Notes under the pieces: generated by a model
What the model was told of the DNA's origin: nothing
What the model saw: only the letters and a program-made list of their open reading frames with translations
Databases searched by the model: none
Made by a program: the position numbers and the translations under genes
Shown here: one piece after another, positions 26,321 through 34,528 of the stretch
Layout: the number at the start of each line of letters is the position of its first letter
Position numbering within the stretch: the stretch's first letter is position 1
Assembly (NCBI RefSeq): GCF_016584055.1
Contig: NZ_NRSH01000005.1
Coordinates: 1 to 38,650 of the forward strand
Length of the DNA: 38,650 nucleotides
From: Halorhodospira neutriphila
Lineage (GTDB): Bacteria; Pseudomonadota; Gammaproteobacteria; Nitrococcales; Halorhodospiraceae
Direction of reading: 5' to 3'

Positions 26321-27268
26321 TTGGAAAGCGAAAAAATCTTTGTTGTGTCTTTGCATCGGACGATGACTCGAAGTACGGATATTCTTTTGTCTATGCTCGG
26401 TTATTCGACGATGCACTTTCCTAAGTTCTTTAACGGTCGGAATCTCATGGAGGAGGTTGACGGGGTAGAGGGTGAACCTGAGGCGGTCATTAGGGTATTG
26501 GATGAAGTCATAAGAAGTCGGGACGCTTTTAGTGACGTGCCTTTTCCCGGGCTTTATCGTCAATTGGCTTCTTGGTGGCCAAACAGTCGATTTATATTGG
26601 TTTATCGTGACCCTAATGAGTGGGCTCAGAGCGTGCATGGACATATTCGAAAAAGACGTTTATCGCCATATAACAGAATCCAGTACAATCCTTATATTGC
26701 AGACTCTGTAAATTATTTAAAGGATTTATCCAGGGATGAGTTGTGTCGTGTCCATGAAAAGCACACTGAATCCGTCATAAGTTATTTTTATGAGGAGCTT
26801 GGGGAGCCAGAAAGGCTCTGCGCTGTAGATGCTCGCAAAGGCAAAGTTGGTGAAACTATATCAGAGTTTTTAGGGTATCCACCGCAATCTTTGCCTCGGT
26901 TCTCTGGAAGGCCTTCTAGTGAGGACTTAAAAGTTTGTAGAGAGTGGATAAAGAAAGCCCCTTGGAAAGCAGATGCATACTACCATTTGGCAAAAAATCT
27001 TCGCCATAAGAAGGATTTAGAGGAAGCAAAAAAATGCTTGTCTCTTGCTGTTGAAATAGAGCCAGATCAGCCAAAATTTTACGCGGCTTTAGCAAAAGTT
27101 TGCAGAGAAAGGGGGGAGCGTCGAGAATCAGCGGAATACGGAGAGGTGGCAATCTCAAAGGGCCTTCGTAAGCCTTACTTGTTTCGAGAGGCAACAGTTG
27201 ATTTTTTTTGGTCAGGTAGTTGGGGCAAATCAGCTTCTATGCTCTTGAGGAATTTGAGAGGAAGATAA
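26321..27268 (+). CDS. Sulfotransferase-like protein with C-terminal TPR repeats (5)
   Basis: A 315-aa protein starting at TTG, set by CAGGAG six nt upstream. Residues 6-30 (IFVVSLHRTMTRSTDILLSML) are a divergent PAPS-type loop, and FILVYRDPNEWAQSVHGHI (91-109) is the second nucleotide-binding motif. The fold therefore matches the sulfotransferase group that uses H-R-T-x-T loops. Residues about 217-283 form tandem TPR helices (ADAYYHLAKNLRHKKDLEEAKKCLSLAVEIEP; YAALAKVCRERGE), a likely protein-docking module. Base and codon use are strikingly AT-rich compared with the flanks, indicating horizontal acquisition. Catalytic activity is not certain. Confidence 0.75.
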   Translation: MESEKIFVVSLHRTMTRSTDILLSMLGYSTMHFPKFFNGRNLMEEVDGVEGEPEAVIRVLDEVIRSRDAFSDVPFPGLYRQLASWWPNSRFILVYRDPNEWAQSVHGHIRKRRLSPYNRIQYNPYIADSVNYLKDLSRDELCRVHEKHTESVISYFYEELGEPERLCAVDARKGKVGETISEFLGYPPQSLPRFSGRPSSEDLKVCREWIKKAPWKADAYYHLAKNLRHKKDLEEAKKCLSLAVEIEPDQPKFYAALAKVCRERGERRESAEYGEVAISKGLRKPYLFREATVDFFWSGSWGKSASMLLRNLRGR

Positions 27269-27402
27269 AGATTACTTTCTTAGTGCTTAAAAATTATGCT
27301 GTTTGGCGGTTGCAGCAGGTGCAACCAAGGAAAAACGATTTACTTGTTTGTTAGTGTATTCCTCAGGGGCTGACAAGCAGTTAGTCTGATCAAGGGGGTA
27401 TC

Positions 27403-28116
27403 TTGAGAAAAAACCCAGCTTTTATGACGTTTGGCTCTTTTCGTCTGGGTGTGCGGCCGACTTTTCGGCGCATACACATATCTAGATTTGGGCGTTTCGT
27501 GTATTATGGGATCCCTAAATCAGCTAATTCGACAATAGTTCGAACTCTCATAGAGATGAATCCATCGATAAAAATTCTTGGGGGTTACGACGATGTCTCC
27601 GCAAAAAGAGAGGCACATGCCCATCCTTTTGATGTAACGCTGGGTGATACCTTCCGAATCAAAAAAAACTACTACGCTTTTACCTTTGTTAGAAATCCCT
27701 ATGATAGAGTTTTGTCAGCTTACCTTGACAAGATGAGGGCAGGACATAAAAAGATCCAGAAGGTTCGCTCTCGTGTCGCCTTTTCTGGGGAGTTTCCCGA
27801 TTTTAGTGACTTTGTCTTTTATCTTGAGCAGGGAGGGTTGTATGACGATATACATTGGGCGCCCCAACACAATTTACTTCCGCCGTTTAAAAAGCTCGAT
27901 TTAATAGGTCGAGTAGAAAATCTGGAGTCGGATCTCAAGGAGGTTACGGCAAGAATTTTCCCGGGGATTCCTTATCAAGGTCCTGTCGATTCTCGCTCCC
28001 ACGCGACCGGCGCTTCAGGAAAGCGGTATAATTACTATACGGCCAACCTCCGGAAGCGAATTGAGCGTCTTTATAGAAAAGATTTTAAGAAGTACGGCTA
28101 TTGTTGGAGAGAATGA
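27403..28116 (+). CDS. Carbohydrate sulfotransferase (Sulfotransfer_2) 6
   Basis: A 237-aa enzyme of the family that includes chondroitin/HNK-1-type sulfotransferases. The 5' loop is GIPKSANSTI (36-45), the 3' motif is FTFVRNPYDRVLSAYLDKM (93-111), and a C-terminal stretch is LIGRVENLESDLKEVTARI. I use the TTG at 27403 with AAGGGGG 4 nt upstream; an ATG at codon 8 (27424) is an alternative. It shares the AT-rich composition of the preceding gene and is on the same strand 134 bp downstream, so both probably arrived together. The acceptor is unknown but is presumably a glycan residue. Confidence 0.85.
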   Translation: MRKNPAFMTFGSFRLGVRPTFRRIHISRFGRFVYYGIPKSANSTIVRTLIEMNPSIKILGGYDDVSAKREAHAHPFDVTLGDTFRIKKNYYAFTFVRNPYDRVLSAYLDKMRAGHKKIQKVRSRVAFSGEFPDFSDFVFYLEQGGLYDDIHWAPQHNLLPPFKKLDLIGRVENLESDLKEVTARIFPGIPYQGPVDSRSHATGASGKRYNYYTANLRKRIERLYRKDFKKYGYCWRE

Positions 28117-28504
28117 CTCTCTGGCATCTCGGTGACAATTGATGGTGGGCAAATCTCTTTAGTCTTCTCAGGTTTCAATGTGCCGGGTTTTTGGTGCAAG
28201 CGCCGATGATCTTGATGGCTAATTAAAGGCTAAGCGATTGAAGCGCAAGACCTTAATCTGAAATGCCCCTGCGTTTAGCACACCTCGAGGATGAAGGTCT
28301 TTGGCAGATGTAAAGTCGTCAATTCCGAGAGATCAGCTGAAGGTCTACGTGCCCACGACCAACCGCTAGCGCTTTTCCAAAGGGCGTTTAGTCACTATTG
28401 CCAAAAGTTCGACTTTACGTGGCCGGGGGTTGGGCGGGCGGTGAGACTGGTGTATAGTTCTGGCGCCTTTGCGCGAATCGCGCGGCTTCGACTGAGAGAC
28501 TTAC
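28117..28504. other. Intergenic region upstream of the O-antigen ligase gene
   Basis: 388 bp with no convincing gene. A small frame at 28291-28545 lacks family features and overlaps the promoter and the next start. Composition rises from AT-rich to GC-rich across it, so it marks the right edge of the low-GC block. Confidence 0.5.
28430..28458 (+). promoter_or_regulatory. Sigma-70-like promoter for the O-antigen ligase gene
   Basis: TTGGGC and TATAGT separated by exactly 17 nt, 46 bp before the ATG at 28505. Confidence 0.6.
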
Positions 28505-29860
28505 ATGCAACGTACAGTTCCAGCACCGTGGTTCAGCTTCGCTAAGTGGCGTGAGTCGATCGCCTTTCCACTGGCTTCAGTCGGCCTTCTCTTAGTTGGC
28601 TTTGACGCCTCGCCGTTCGGTCCGACTCCTCTCTACCTAGGACTGTCGCTATTGCTTCTGGGGTTGCCGTTGTTCCCCTGGAAGACGCTTTGCTATGGGC
28701 GTAGCGCTTCCTTGTTGGCTGGGCTCGCAACGGCTGCGGCGCTATGGGTCCTGCTGCGTAGCGGGCTCGGCGCCTTGAGCCCTTTGGTCCCCGCCGAGTC
28801 GATCGATCCCAACTCCTGGTGGGACTACTTCCGTTCGAGCGGGGTCTTTGCCCTGCTGATTGGCCTCTGGGTCGCCGCCTTCCCGCGCTCGGCCCTGTGG
28901 GGGCTCGCGGGTATGCTGCTAGGGATGATCGCTCATCCGCTGGCTGCTCAATTTTGGACTGAGATAGGTGGCCCCCTGGCTGGGCAGGGCCGTCTAGAGC
29001 TGGGGCTCAGCCCGAATTTTCTCGGTAACTACACGGCGGCGATGGTTGGTATCGGGGGGGTCCTGATCCTCTATGGAGTTGCCCGGCTCGTAGAGCGCCG
29101 GGATTCAGCAGTAGGGTGGGGAGCGTTCCTCCTCGGTCTCTATTCGCTATGTGTCTATACCTCGATGTGGATCGCTTCCGGGTCGCGCCACGCTTGGATT
29201 GCCGGGGTTGTTAGTGTTCCCGTGGTCCTGGCGGTCTTCCTCGTATGGGGACAGCGCAATCGGGATGGACTGGTCCCCGTACGCTACTGGATAGGGGGAG
29301 GAGCCGCTATCCTGGCCTTGGTCGCAGTGCTCGCCTTTAGCTTCAAGGGGGTACTGGTCGAGCGATTCGGCGACTCGGCGCAGACGATTCGGGCCTTAGT
29401 GACCCTGCAGCCGGAGCATATTGAGACCGAGTCGTTGGGTCAGCGAGTACTCATGTGGGCTCAAGGATGGGAGCAGCTCCAGCAACACCCTTGGGGAGGG
29501 TGGGGGCCCGGTGGTGTCCCCTATGTGCGTGGTTTGGCTGAGCACCACAAGATCGCGGGTGGTACCAACTACCACAATACTTACCTCCATATGGCAGTGG
29601 GTATGGGGATACCATGGGTTCTTTTGTGGCTAACCCTCAACGGCGCGATGATTGCCGGGGCGATCCGCTCGGTCAGCGGGTGGGGTCTTGATGCCGTCAT
29701 CGTTGGGGCCGGATTGAGCCTGACGTTGGTAGTCTTGGTCAGCGGGCTGGCCGAGTATCGTCTGCACAGCGTTGATGGCTTCGGCATGTACCTCTTTGGT
29801 ACTGGCCTGCTGATGGGTTGTGCCTTACGTCTTAGTCGTGACGTGGAATCAGGCCCATGA
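28505..29860 (+). CDS. O-antigen ligase / Wzy-type polymerase membrane protein
   Basis: A 451-aa integral membrane protein with roughly a dozen hydrophobic segments and one large periplasmic loop (about residues 265-370). The loop carries the features of the WaaL/Wzy superfamily: SGSRHAWIAG before it, HPWGGWGPGG in it, and YHNTYLHMAVGMGIPWVLLW after it. The conserved His of the H-N-x-x-L motif is thought to take part in transfer of undecaprenyl-linked glycan. Adjacency to msbA, GT4s and sulfotransferases near glnE fits WaaL (ligase), but polymerase cannot be excluded. Its last 29 bp overlap the end of a convergent glycosyltransferase gene. Confidence 0.85.
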   Translation: MQRTVPAPWFSFAKWRESIAFPLASVGLLLVGFDASPFGPTPLYLGLSLLLLGLPLFPWKTLCYGRSASLLAGLATAAALWVLLRSGLGALSPLVPAESIDPNSWWDYFRSSGVFALLIGLWVAAFPRSALWGLAGMLLGMIAHPLAAQFWTEIGGPLAGQGRLELGLSPNFLGNYTAAMVGIGGVLILYGVARLVERRDSAVGWGAFLLGLYSLCVYTSMWIASGSRHAWIAGVVSVPVVLAVFLVWGQRNRDGLVPVRYWIGGGAAILALVAVLAFSFKGVLVERFGDSAQTIRALVTLQPEHIETESLGQRVLMWAQGWEQLQQHPWGGWGPGGVPYVRGLAEHHKIAGGTNYHNTYLHMAVGMGIPWVLLWLTLNGAMIAGAIRSVSGWGLDAVIVGAGLSLTLVVLVSGLAEYRLHSVDGFGMYLFGTGLLMGCALRLSRDVESGP

Positions 29861-30932
29861 CCTCCAAGTAGCGCTGGGCCACGGAACCGCTACGGAAGCG
29901 CTCTAGGCTGGCAGCGAGGGCCTCTTGCGGTGGGGGAGAGGCGAGAGACCGATGCATTCCCTGGGCTAGGGCTTCGGCATCACCGACAGGCACGATAGGG
30001 CCCCAGCGCCCCGATTCGAGGATTTCCCGGGGGCTAGAGGGGCAGTCGGTAGCCACCACCGGCAGCCCTGTCGCTAGTGCCTCAATGAGGACATTCGCTA
30101 AGCCCTCATAGCGAGAGGAGAGGACAAAGAGACTCGCTCGGTAGAGCCAAGGTAGGGGATCGGTTACGAAACCTGGTAGGTCTACTTCCTGTGTGATGCC
30201 TAGTTCGTCGGCTAACGTTTCTAGGTCGCCACGCAGTGGCCCCTCCCCGAGAATAATCAGACGAGCGGGCTGCACTTCGCGCAGCCGCGCAAAGGCGCGC
30301 AGGAGCGTGGCGAAGTCCTTCTGCGGAGTCAGGCGTCCCATGCCTACGATCACCGGTGGGCCTGAGCCCTGCAGCCAGGGGTGCGTTACCGGCTGCTGCA
30401 TACGCTCGGGAAACTCGGGGGTGATTGTGGGATTATAGATGGTCGTAACCTGGCCCGGGAGCATGCGAAAGTGGGTCAGGAAATCGTCACGGACCCCTGT
30501 CGAGACCGCTATGGCGCCATTGGCTTGGGGATAGAGCCACTGCGCCGTACGCCACTGCAATTTCCGGCGGAGGGTTGCGCTGAGTGTATTGGTCAGCTTG
30601 ATGTAGATGGGTACAGAGCCACGTGTGATTGTCCGAGCGATCAGGGCCGCCTTGGCAGCGTGATCCTTGGCAGTGAGCAGGGCATCGGGGGGGGCATGGC
30701 GGAGCCGACGGGCGAGCTTGACTGCAGTATCCGCCTTACCGCCGCTGTCGAGGTCAACGATCTCTACCTCCGCTGGGAGGCGCTCAGGATAGGGGATTTG
30801 ACCGCCCCTGGCGAGGAGAAGCTCGACAGCTACCCCTCGGGCGAGGAACTCTCGGCTCAGGGTGACGATCTTACCCTCGATACCTCCCCAAGCCTTGAGG
30901 GGGGCGAGGATGGCGAGGCGTGGTTTTGGCAA
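29832..30932 (-). CDS. Family 4 glycosyltransferase B
   Basis: A 366-aa GT-B glycosyltransferase. The N-terminus is LAILAPLKAWGGIEGKIVTL. Donor-site motifs are GMGRLTPQKDFATLLRAF, LIILGEGPLRGDLE and YEGLANVLIEALATGLPVVATDCPSSPREIL with its E-x7-E. It is closely patterned on GT A (22765-23874), GT C (31367-32479) and GT D (33368-34498), implying duplication within one subfamily. GC content is intermediate. It overlaps the O-antigen ligase gene tail to tail. Sugar specificity unknown. Confidence 0.92.
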   Translation of the reverse strand: MPKPRLAILAPLKAWGGIEGKIVTLSREFLARGVAVELLLARGGQIPYPERLPAEVEIVDLDSGGKADTAVKLARRLRHAPPDALLTAKDHAAKAALIARTITRGSVPIYIKLTNTLSATLRRKLQWRTAQWLYPQANGAIAVSTGVRDDFLTHFRMLPGQVTTIYNPTITPEFPERMQQPVTHPWLQGSGPPVIVGMGRLTPQKDFATLLRAFARLREVQPARLIILGEGPLRGDLETLADELGITQEVDLPGFVTDPLPWLYRASLFVLSSRYEGLANVLIEALATGLPVVATDCPSSPREILESGRWGPIVPVGDAEALAQGMHRSLASPPPQEALAASLERFRSGSVAQRYLEVMGLIPRHD

Positions 30933-31366
30933 GGGGCTATTCTCCTTCGGTGGCTCCTATTAGGAATATGCCGGAGTGTAGACCTACTTTTCAAGTGCTT
31001 CCTGCATCCCGATGACTTAGTGCCTATCCGAATAACCCCGTCGCCGCTTACCGGAAGGCGATCAGGGTGCAGGCAAGATGGAGCGTTGCCGTGGGATATG
31101 GAGGCCATCTTCCCCAAGCGCACCAGGGCGCTCTAGGGTTATTCGGAGAGGCACTTAGGGTGTTACGATAATTGGCCGGTATCAAAACCTTGGTGACCAA
31201 AAAATGAGTATACTCTCATTTTAAGCGAGGGTGGTTGGGAATAACATGAGTGATTGGCCTGCTTCCGACGGCGCATTATCTGGAAAGAGGAGTCGACCCG
31301 TAAGCGGATAGAAAGTGGTGTTGTAAAATATGTTACGTTTAAACTTGATTTTTGCGGGTTAAGTAT
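30933..31366. other. Intergenic region containing a MITE
   Basis: 434 bp between the divergent glycosyltransferases B and C. It holds the 135-bp inverted-repeat element described separately. To the right of it is AT-rich sequence that probably carries the promoter of glycosyltransferase C, though no clear -35/-10 pair was found. Confidence 0.6.
31020..31154. mobile_element. MITE-like element with TTA target duplication
   Basis: The 19-bp terminal inverted repeats GTGCCTATCCGAATAACCC (31020-31038) and GGGTTATTCGGAGAGGCAC (31136-31154) differ at one position. Both are flanked by TTA (31017-31019 and 31155-31157), a 3-bp target duplication. The 97-bp interior has no coding capacity. Ends and target size resemble IS5-group (TNA target) elements, so it is probably mobilised by a transposase elsewhere in the genome. 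Confidence 0.85.
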
Positions 31367-32479
31367 ATGTCTTCGAAGATTGCTATATTTGGAAGCTTTA
31401 ACCCTCAAGGCGGTATTCAGAGGCGTTTAGCTAATGTAATAAAAGTGTGGGTGAGTTGGGGCATAGAGGTAGAGATAATTAGCTATCGTAGCGGTTCGCT
31501 TTTTTACCCAGATGAGTTGTCTGGGCGTGTTAGTTTTGTGGACCTCGGCACGTATGGGAAGGTCAGCACATCCTGTCGGCTGTGGCAGCACCTAAAGCGT
31601 ACGAGCCCTGCAGCAGTGCTCAGTACGATGCATACAGCAAACGTTATATTGGCCCGGCTTCCTGGTTCCTCCTTAAACGGAACCCGGCGCATATTAAGCG
31701 TGCCGAATAGCTTCGGGGAGTCGGAAAAGAGACCTCCCAAAAAGAAGGCGAAGAAGTTAAAACAGGTTCGCCGGCTTTACCCGAGAGCAGATGGTATTGT
31801 TGCGATTTCGAGTGGGGTTGAGCGTTCTCTAGTAGAGACAATTGGCCTTAAAGAAGTGCCGATCCGTTGCATTTTTAACGGCTCGGTTACCAATGAGAAT
31901 ATGAGGCGTGCCCGCGCGGAGCCTGACCATCCGTGGTTTAAAGATGGCAAAGAGGCTGAGGTTGTCCTCACGGTTGGGCGGCTTGCTCGACAAAAGGATC
32001 AGCATAGGCTGATTGATGCCGTAGCATCCCTGCGTGAAGAGAGGGATGTGAAGCTGGTCATAGTTGGAGAGGGGCCCTTGAAGCAAGATTTAATAGAAAG
32101 GGCGAGTCAATATGAAGACTCCGGGGAATGGCTCTCGATGCCGGGGTTCTTGAGTAATCCTTACGCACTCATGGCGCGCTCGGATTGCTTTGTCTTGTGC
32201 TCTTTGTGGGAAGGTTTTCCAAACGTCTTAGCAGAGGCCTTAGGGGTGGGGGCCCGTGTAGTCGCGACTGATTGCCCGAGTGGTGCTCGGGATATACTAG
32301 ATGGTGGACGTTACGGGCATTTGATACCGGTTGGAGATACGCAAGCCCTGAGATATGCCATAAAGCGGGTCCTTGATGGCGACTATCCAAGTTATGACGT
32401 TACGGAGGCGGTCTCGAGGTTTACGGATGAGTATGTTGCGCGCCAATACCTCGAAGTCTTCGGTATAGATCGCGGCTGA
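31367..32479 (+). CDS. Family 4 glycosyltransferase C (low-GC copy)
   Basis: A 370-aa GT-B enzyme beginning MSSKIAIFGSFNPQGGIQRR. Donor motifs are TVGRLARQKDQHRLIDAV, LVIVGEGPLKQDLI and WEGFPNVLAEALGVGARVVATDCPSGARDIL. I chose the ATG at 31367; an in-frame TTG five codons upstream is possible, and neither has a strong ribosome-binding site. Composition is clearly more AT-rich than in paralogues A and D, suggesting separate acquisition rather than recent local duplication. A sulfotransferase follows on the same strand after 57 bp. Confidence 0.9.
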   Translation: MSSKIAIFGSFNPQGGIQRRLANVIKVWVSWGIEVEIISYRSGSLFYPDELSGRVSFVDLGTYGKVSTSCRLWQHLKRTSPAAVLSTMHTANVILARLPGSSLNGTRRILSVPNSFGESEKRPPKKKAKKLKQVRRLYPRADGIVAISSGVERSLVETIGLKEVPIRCIFNGSVTNENMRRARAEPDHPWFKDGKEAEVVLTVGRLARQKDQHRLIDAVASLREERDVKLVIVGEGPLKQDLIERASQYEDSGEWLSMPGFLSNPYALMARSDCFVLCSLWEGFPNVLAEALGVGARVVATDCPSGARDILDGGRYGHLIPVGDTQALRYAIKRVLDGDYPSYDVTEAVSRFTDEYVARQYLEVFGIDRG

Positions 32480-32536
32480 ATATTTTTTAGAAGGTTCGCC
32501 GCTGATGTCTTGTGAAGTTTGTATTCCGGAGGTCCT

Positions 32537-33367
32537 TTGAAAGTACTATTCATCGCCGGCACCGGCCGCAGTGGCACCACCCTCGTCGACATCCTGCTCG
32601 ATACCCACAGCCAGGTAACGGCCCTCGGGGCCACGCCGCTCATGCCGCGCAAGTTCAGGCGCCAGGGCGGCTGCGCCTGCGGCGCCCCGACGCTCTCGCA
32701 GTGCCCCCTCTGGTCCCGCGTGGACGCCGTCCTCCGGGAGCGGCACGGGCGCAGCCTGGCCTCTCTGGACCTGGAGGCGAGGGATTTCGACGTCTTCAGC
32801 GAGGACAACCGGATCTTCTTCGAGGCCGCCGCCGAGGCGGGCGGCACACCTTATGTCACGGACGCCTACAAGTCGCCCCGGCGCCTGTGGCGGCTGCTCT
32901 CGGTGCCCGGCATCGAGGTCGTCCCGATCCACGTCCTGCGCGATGCGCGCGGCTACGCCTACTCGCAGCGCAAGCGCAAGCGCCACCTCCTGCGTACCGC
33001 CTTTACCTACACGTACCGCTCGATCCTCTTCTACGCCATCCTGCGCCGCCGCGAGCACCTCGTGCTCGAGTACGAGCAGCTGGCTCGGGATCCGGAAGGG
33101 GTGCTGAGCCAGGTCATGGCGTACCTCGGCCTGGCGCTCGAGCCGGCGCAGCTGCGCTGGGCGGAGTACCCGCACCACAATAAGGAGGCGAAGGGGCTCC
33201 TGAAGAAGACGGCGGGGAGCGCGATCCGCCCGGACACCGGCTGGCGCCAGTCCATGCCGATCCGGACCCAGCGCCTGATCAACGCGGTGGCCTGGGCCGG
33301 CAACCGCCTGAACCGCCTCAAGGAGCGCCGCTGGGGCCTCGCCCGGGCAGGGGCGGTCTCGGGGTGA
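32537..33367 (+). CDS. Sulfotransferase 7
   Basis: A 276-aa sulfotransferase. The PAPS loop at the very N-terminus is LFIAGTGRSGTTLVDILLD. The Cys-rich segment GGCACGAPTLSQCPLW is typical of one bacterial glycan sulfotransferase group, and the 3' motif is VLRDARGYAYSQRKRKR. LVLEYEQLARDPEGVLSQVM follows. The start is a TTG at 32537 with a perfect GGAGG 4 nt upstream; an earlier in-frame TTG (32519) lies before that site. High GC returns abruptly here. The stop abuts the end of the convergent glycosyltransferase D with no gap. Confidence 0.9.
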   Translation: MKVLFIAGTGRSGTTLVDILLDTHSQVTALGATPLMPRKFRRQGGCACGAPTLSQCPLWSRVDAVLRERHGRSLASLDLEARDFDVFSEDNRIFFEAAAEAGGTPYVTDAYKSPRRLWRLLSVPGIEVVPIHVLRDARGYAYSQRKRKRHLLRTAFTYTYRSILFYAILRRREHLVLEYEQLARDPEGVLSQVMAYLGLALEPAQLRWAEYPHHNKEAKGLLKKTAGSAIRPDTGWRQSMPIRTQRLINAVAWAGNRLNRLKERRWGLARAGAVSG

Positions 33368-34498
33368 TCACCCGCAGGCGGGGGCGTCGCCGATCAGGAG
33401 CTCGAGGTAGCGCGCCGCGCTGAGCTCGGCGCGGTAGGCCGCGACGGCCTCCTGGAGGTGCGCGGCCGCCGGCGGCTCGTCGAGGGTCGCCTGGATGGCC
33501 TGCGCCAGGGCGGGGGCGTCCCCGACGGGGACCAGGGGGCCGACCCGCCCCGCCTGCAGGGTCTCCCGGGGGCCGCTGGGGCAGTCGGTGGCGACCGCCG
33601 GCACGCCGAGGGCGAGCGCCTCGGTCAGCACGTTGGGGGAGCCCTCCCAGGCGGAGCTGAGGACGAAGAGGTCGGCGCGGGCCAGCCACCGGTAGGGGTT
33701 GGACTGGAAGCCGGGCAGCAGCACGTCGGCCTGCACCCCGAGCGCCTCGGCGAGGCGCTCGAGCTCGCCCCGCTCCGGCCCCTCGCCGAGGAGGATCAGC
33801 CGGCACGCCCGTGCGCGGCGCACCTGCGCGAAGGCCTGGACCAGGGTGGCGAAGTCCTTCTGCGGCCGGAGCCGGCCGATCCCCATGAGGACGGGGGCCT
33901 CGCGCTGCGGCCCGAGCCACGGGTGGGGGACTGGGGCCTCGGCCAGCTGGTGGAGCCGCGGGGTGATGACCGGGTTGCGCACGACGCGGATCCGCTCCGG
34001 GGCGATTCCCGAGACGGCCGCGACTTCCGCGGCGACCCCGTCGGAGACGGCGACGACGGTGTCGGCGCGACGGCAGGCTGTGCGCAGGGCGCGCAGGCGC
34101 CACCAGCGCTTGAGGCGCGGGGCATTGGCGAGGGAGGCGGAGGCGGTGTTGCCGAGCCGCAGGACGAGGCGGGTCGAGACCCCCGATAGCGCCCGGGCCC
34201 TGGCGACGGCCCGGCCGGCGCGCTCCTTGGCGACGAGCAGGGCGCTCGGGCGCCGGCGCCGCAGGTAGCGGGCCAGCGGCAGCACCGCGAGGGCGGCGGA
34301 GGCGCCGATCCGGGTGACCTGGACGCCCTCGGGGATCCGCTCGCGGTGGCCCCCCTCATCGCGCAGCAGGACCAGGTCCACCGGATACCCCTGCTCGGCG
34401 AACTCGGCGACGAGGTTGAGGACCATGTGCTCGACGCCGCCGTCGCCGGAGAGCGACAGCACGACGGTGAGGCGGGGTAGGGACGTTCGGCTCGTCAC
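33368..34498 (-). CDS. Family 4 glycosyltransferase D
   Basis: A 376-aa GT-B enzyme. The N-terminus is LTVVLSLSGDGGVEHMVLNL. Donor motifs are GIGRLRPQKDFATLVQAF, LILLGEGPERGELE and WEGSPNVLTEALALGVPAVATDCPSGPRETL. It starts at GTG 30 bp after the end of folK on the same strand, so it could be co-transcribed with folB-folK. It is the last gene of the glycan locus. Same subfamily as glycosyltransferases A-C. Confidence 0.92.
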   Translation of the reverse strand: MTSRTSLPRLTVVLSLSGDGGVEHMVLNLVAEFAEQGYPVDLVLLRDEGGHRERIPEGVQVTRIGASAALAVLPLARYLRRRRPSALLVAKERAGRAVARARALSGVSTRLVLRLGNTASASLANAPRLKRWWRLRALRTACRRADTVVAVSDGVAAEVAAVSGIAPERIRVVRNPVITPRLHQLAEAPVPHPWLGPQREAPVLMGIGRLRPQKDFATLVQAFAQVRRARACRLILLGEGPERGELERLAEALGVQADVLLPGFQSNPYRWLARADLFVLSSAWEGSPNVLTEALALGVPAVATDCPSGPRETLQAGRVGPLVPVGDAPALAQAIQATLDEPPAAAHLQEAVAAYRAELSAARYLELLIGDAPACG

Positions 34499-34528
34499 TG
34501 CGGGATCGGCCGCCTGGAAGGGCCCGGC

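Noticed and set aside
28291-28545. 84-codon + frame before the O-antigen ligase gene
   Set aside because: It overlaps the promoter and start of the next gene and has no family features.
30381-31136. 251-codon + frame through glycosyltransferase B and the MITE
   Set aside because: It is antisense to a clear GT4 gene and runs into inverted-repeat DNA.
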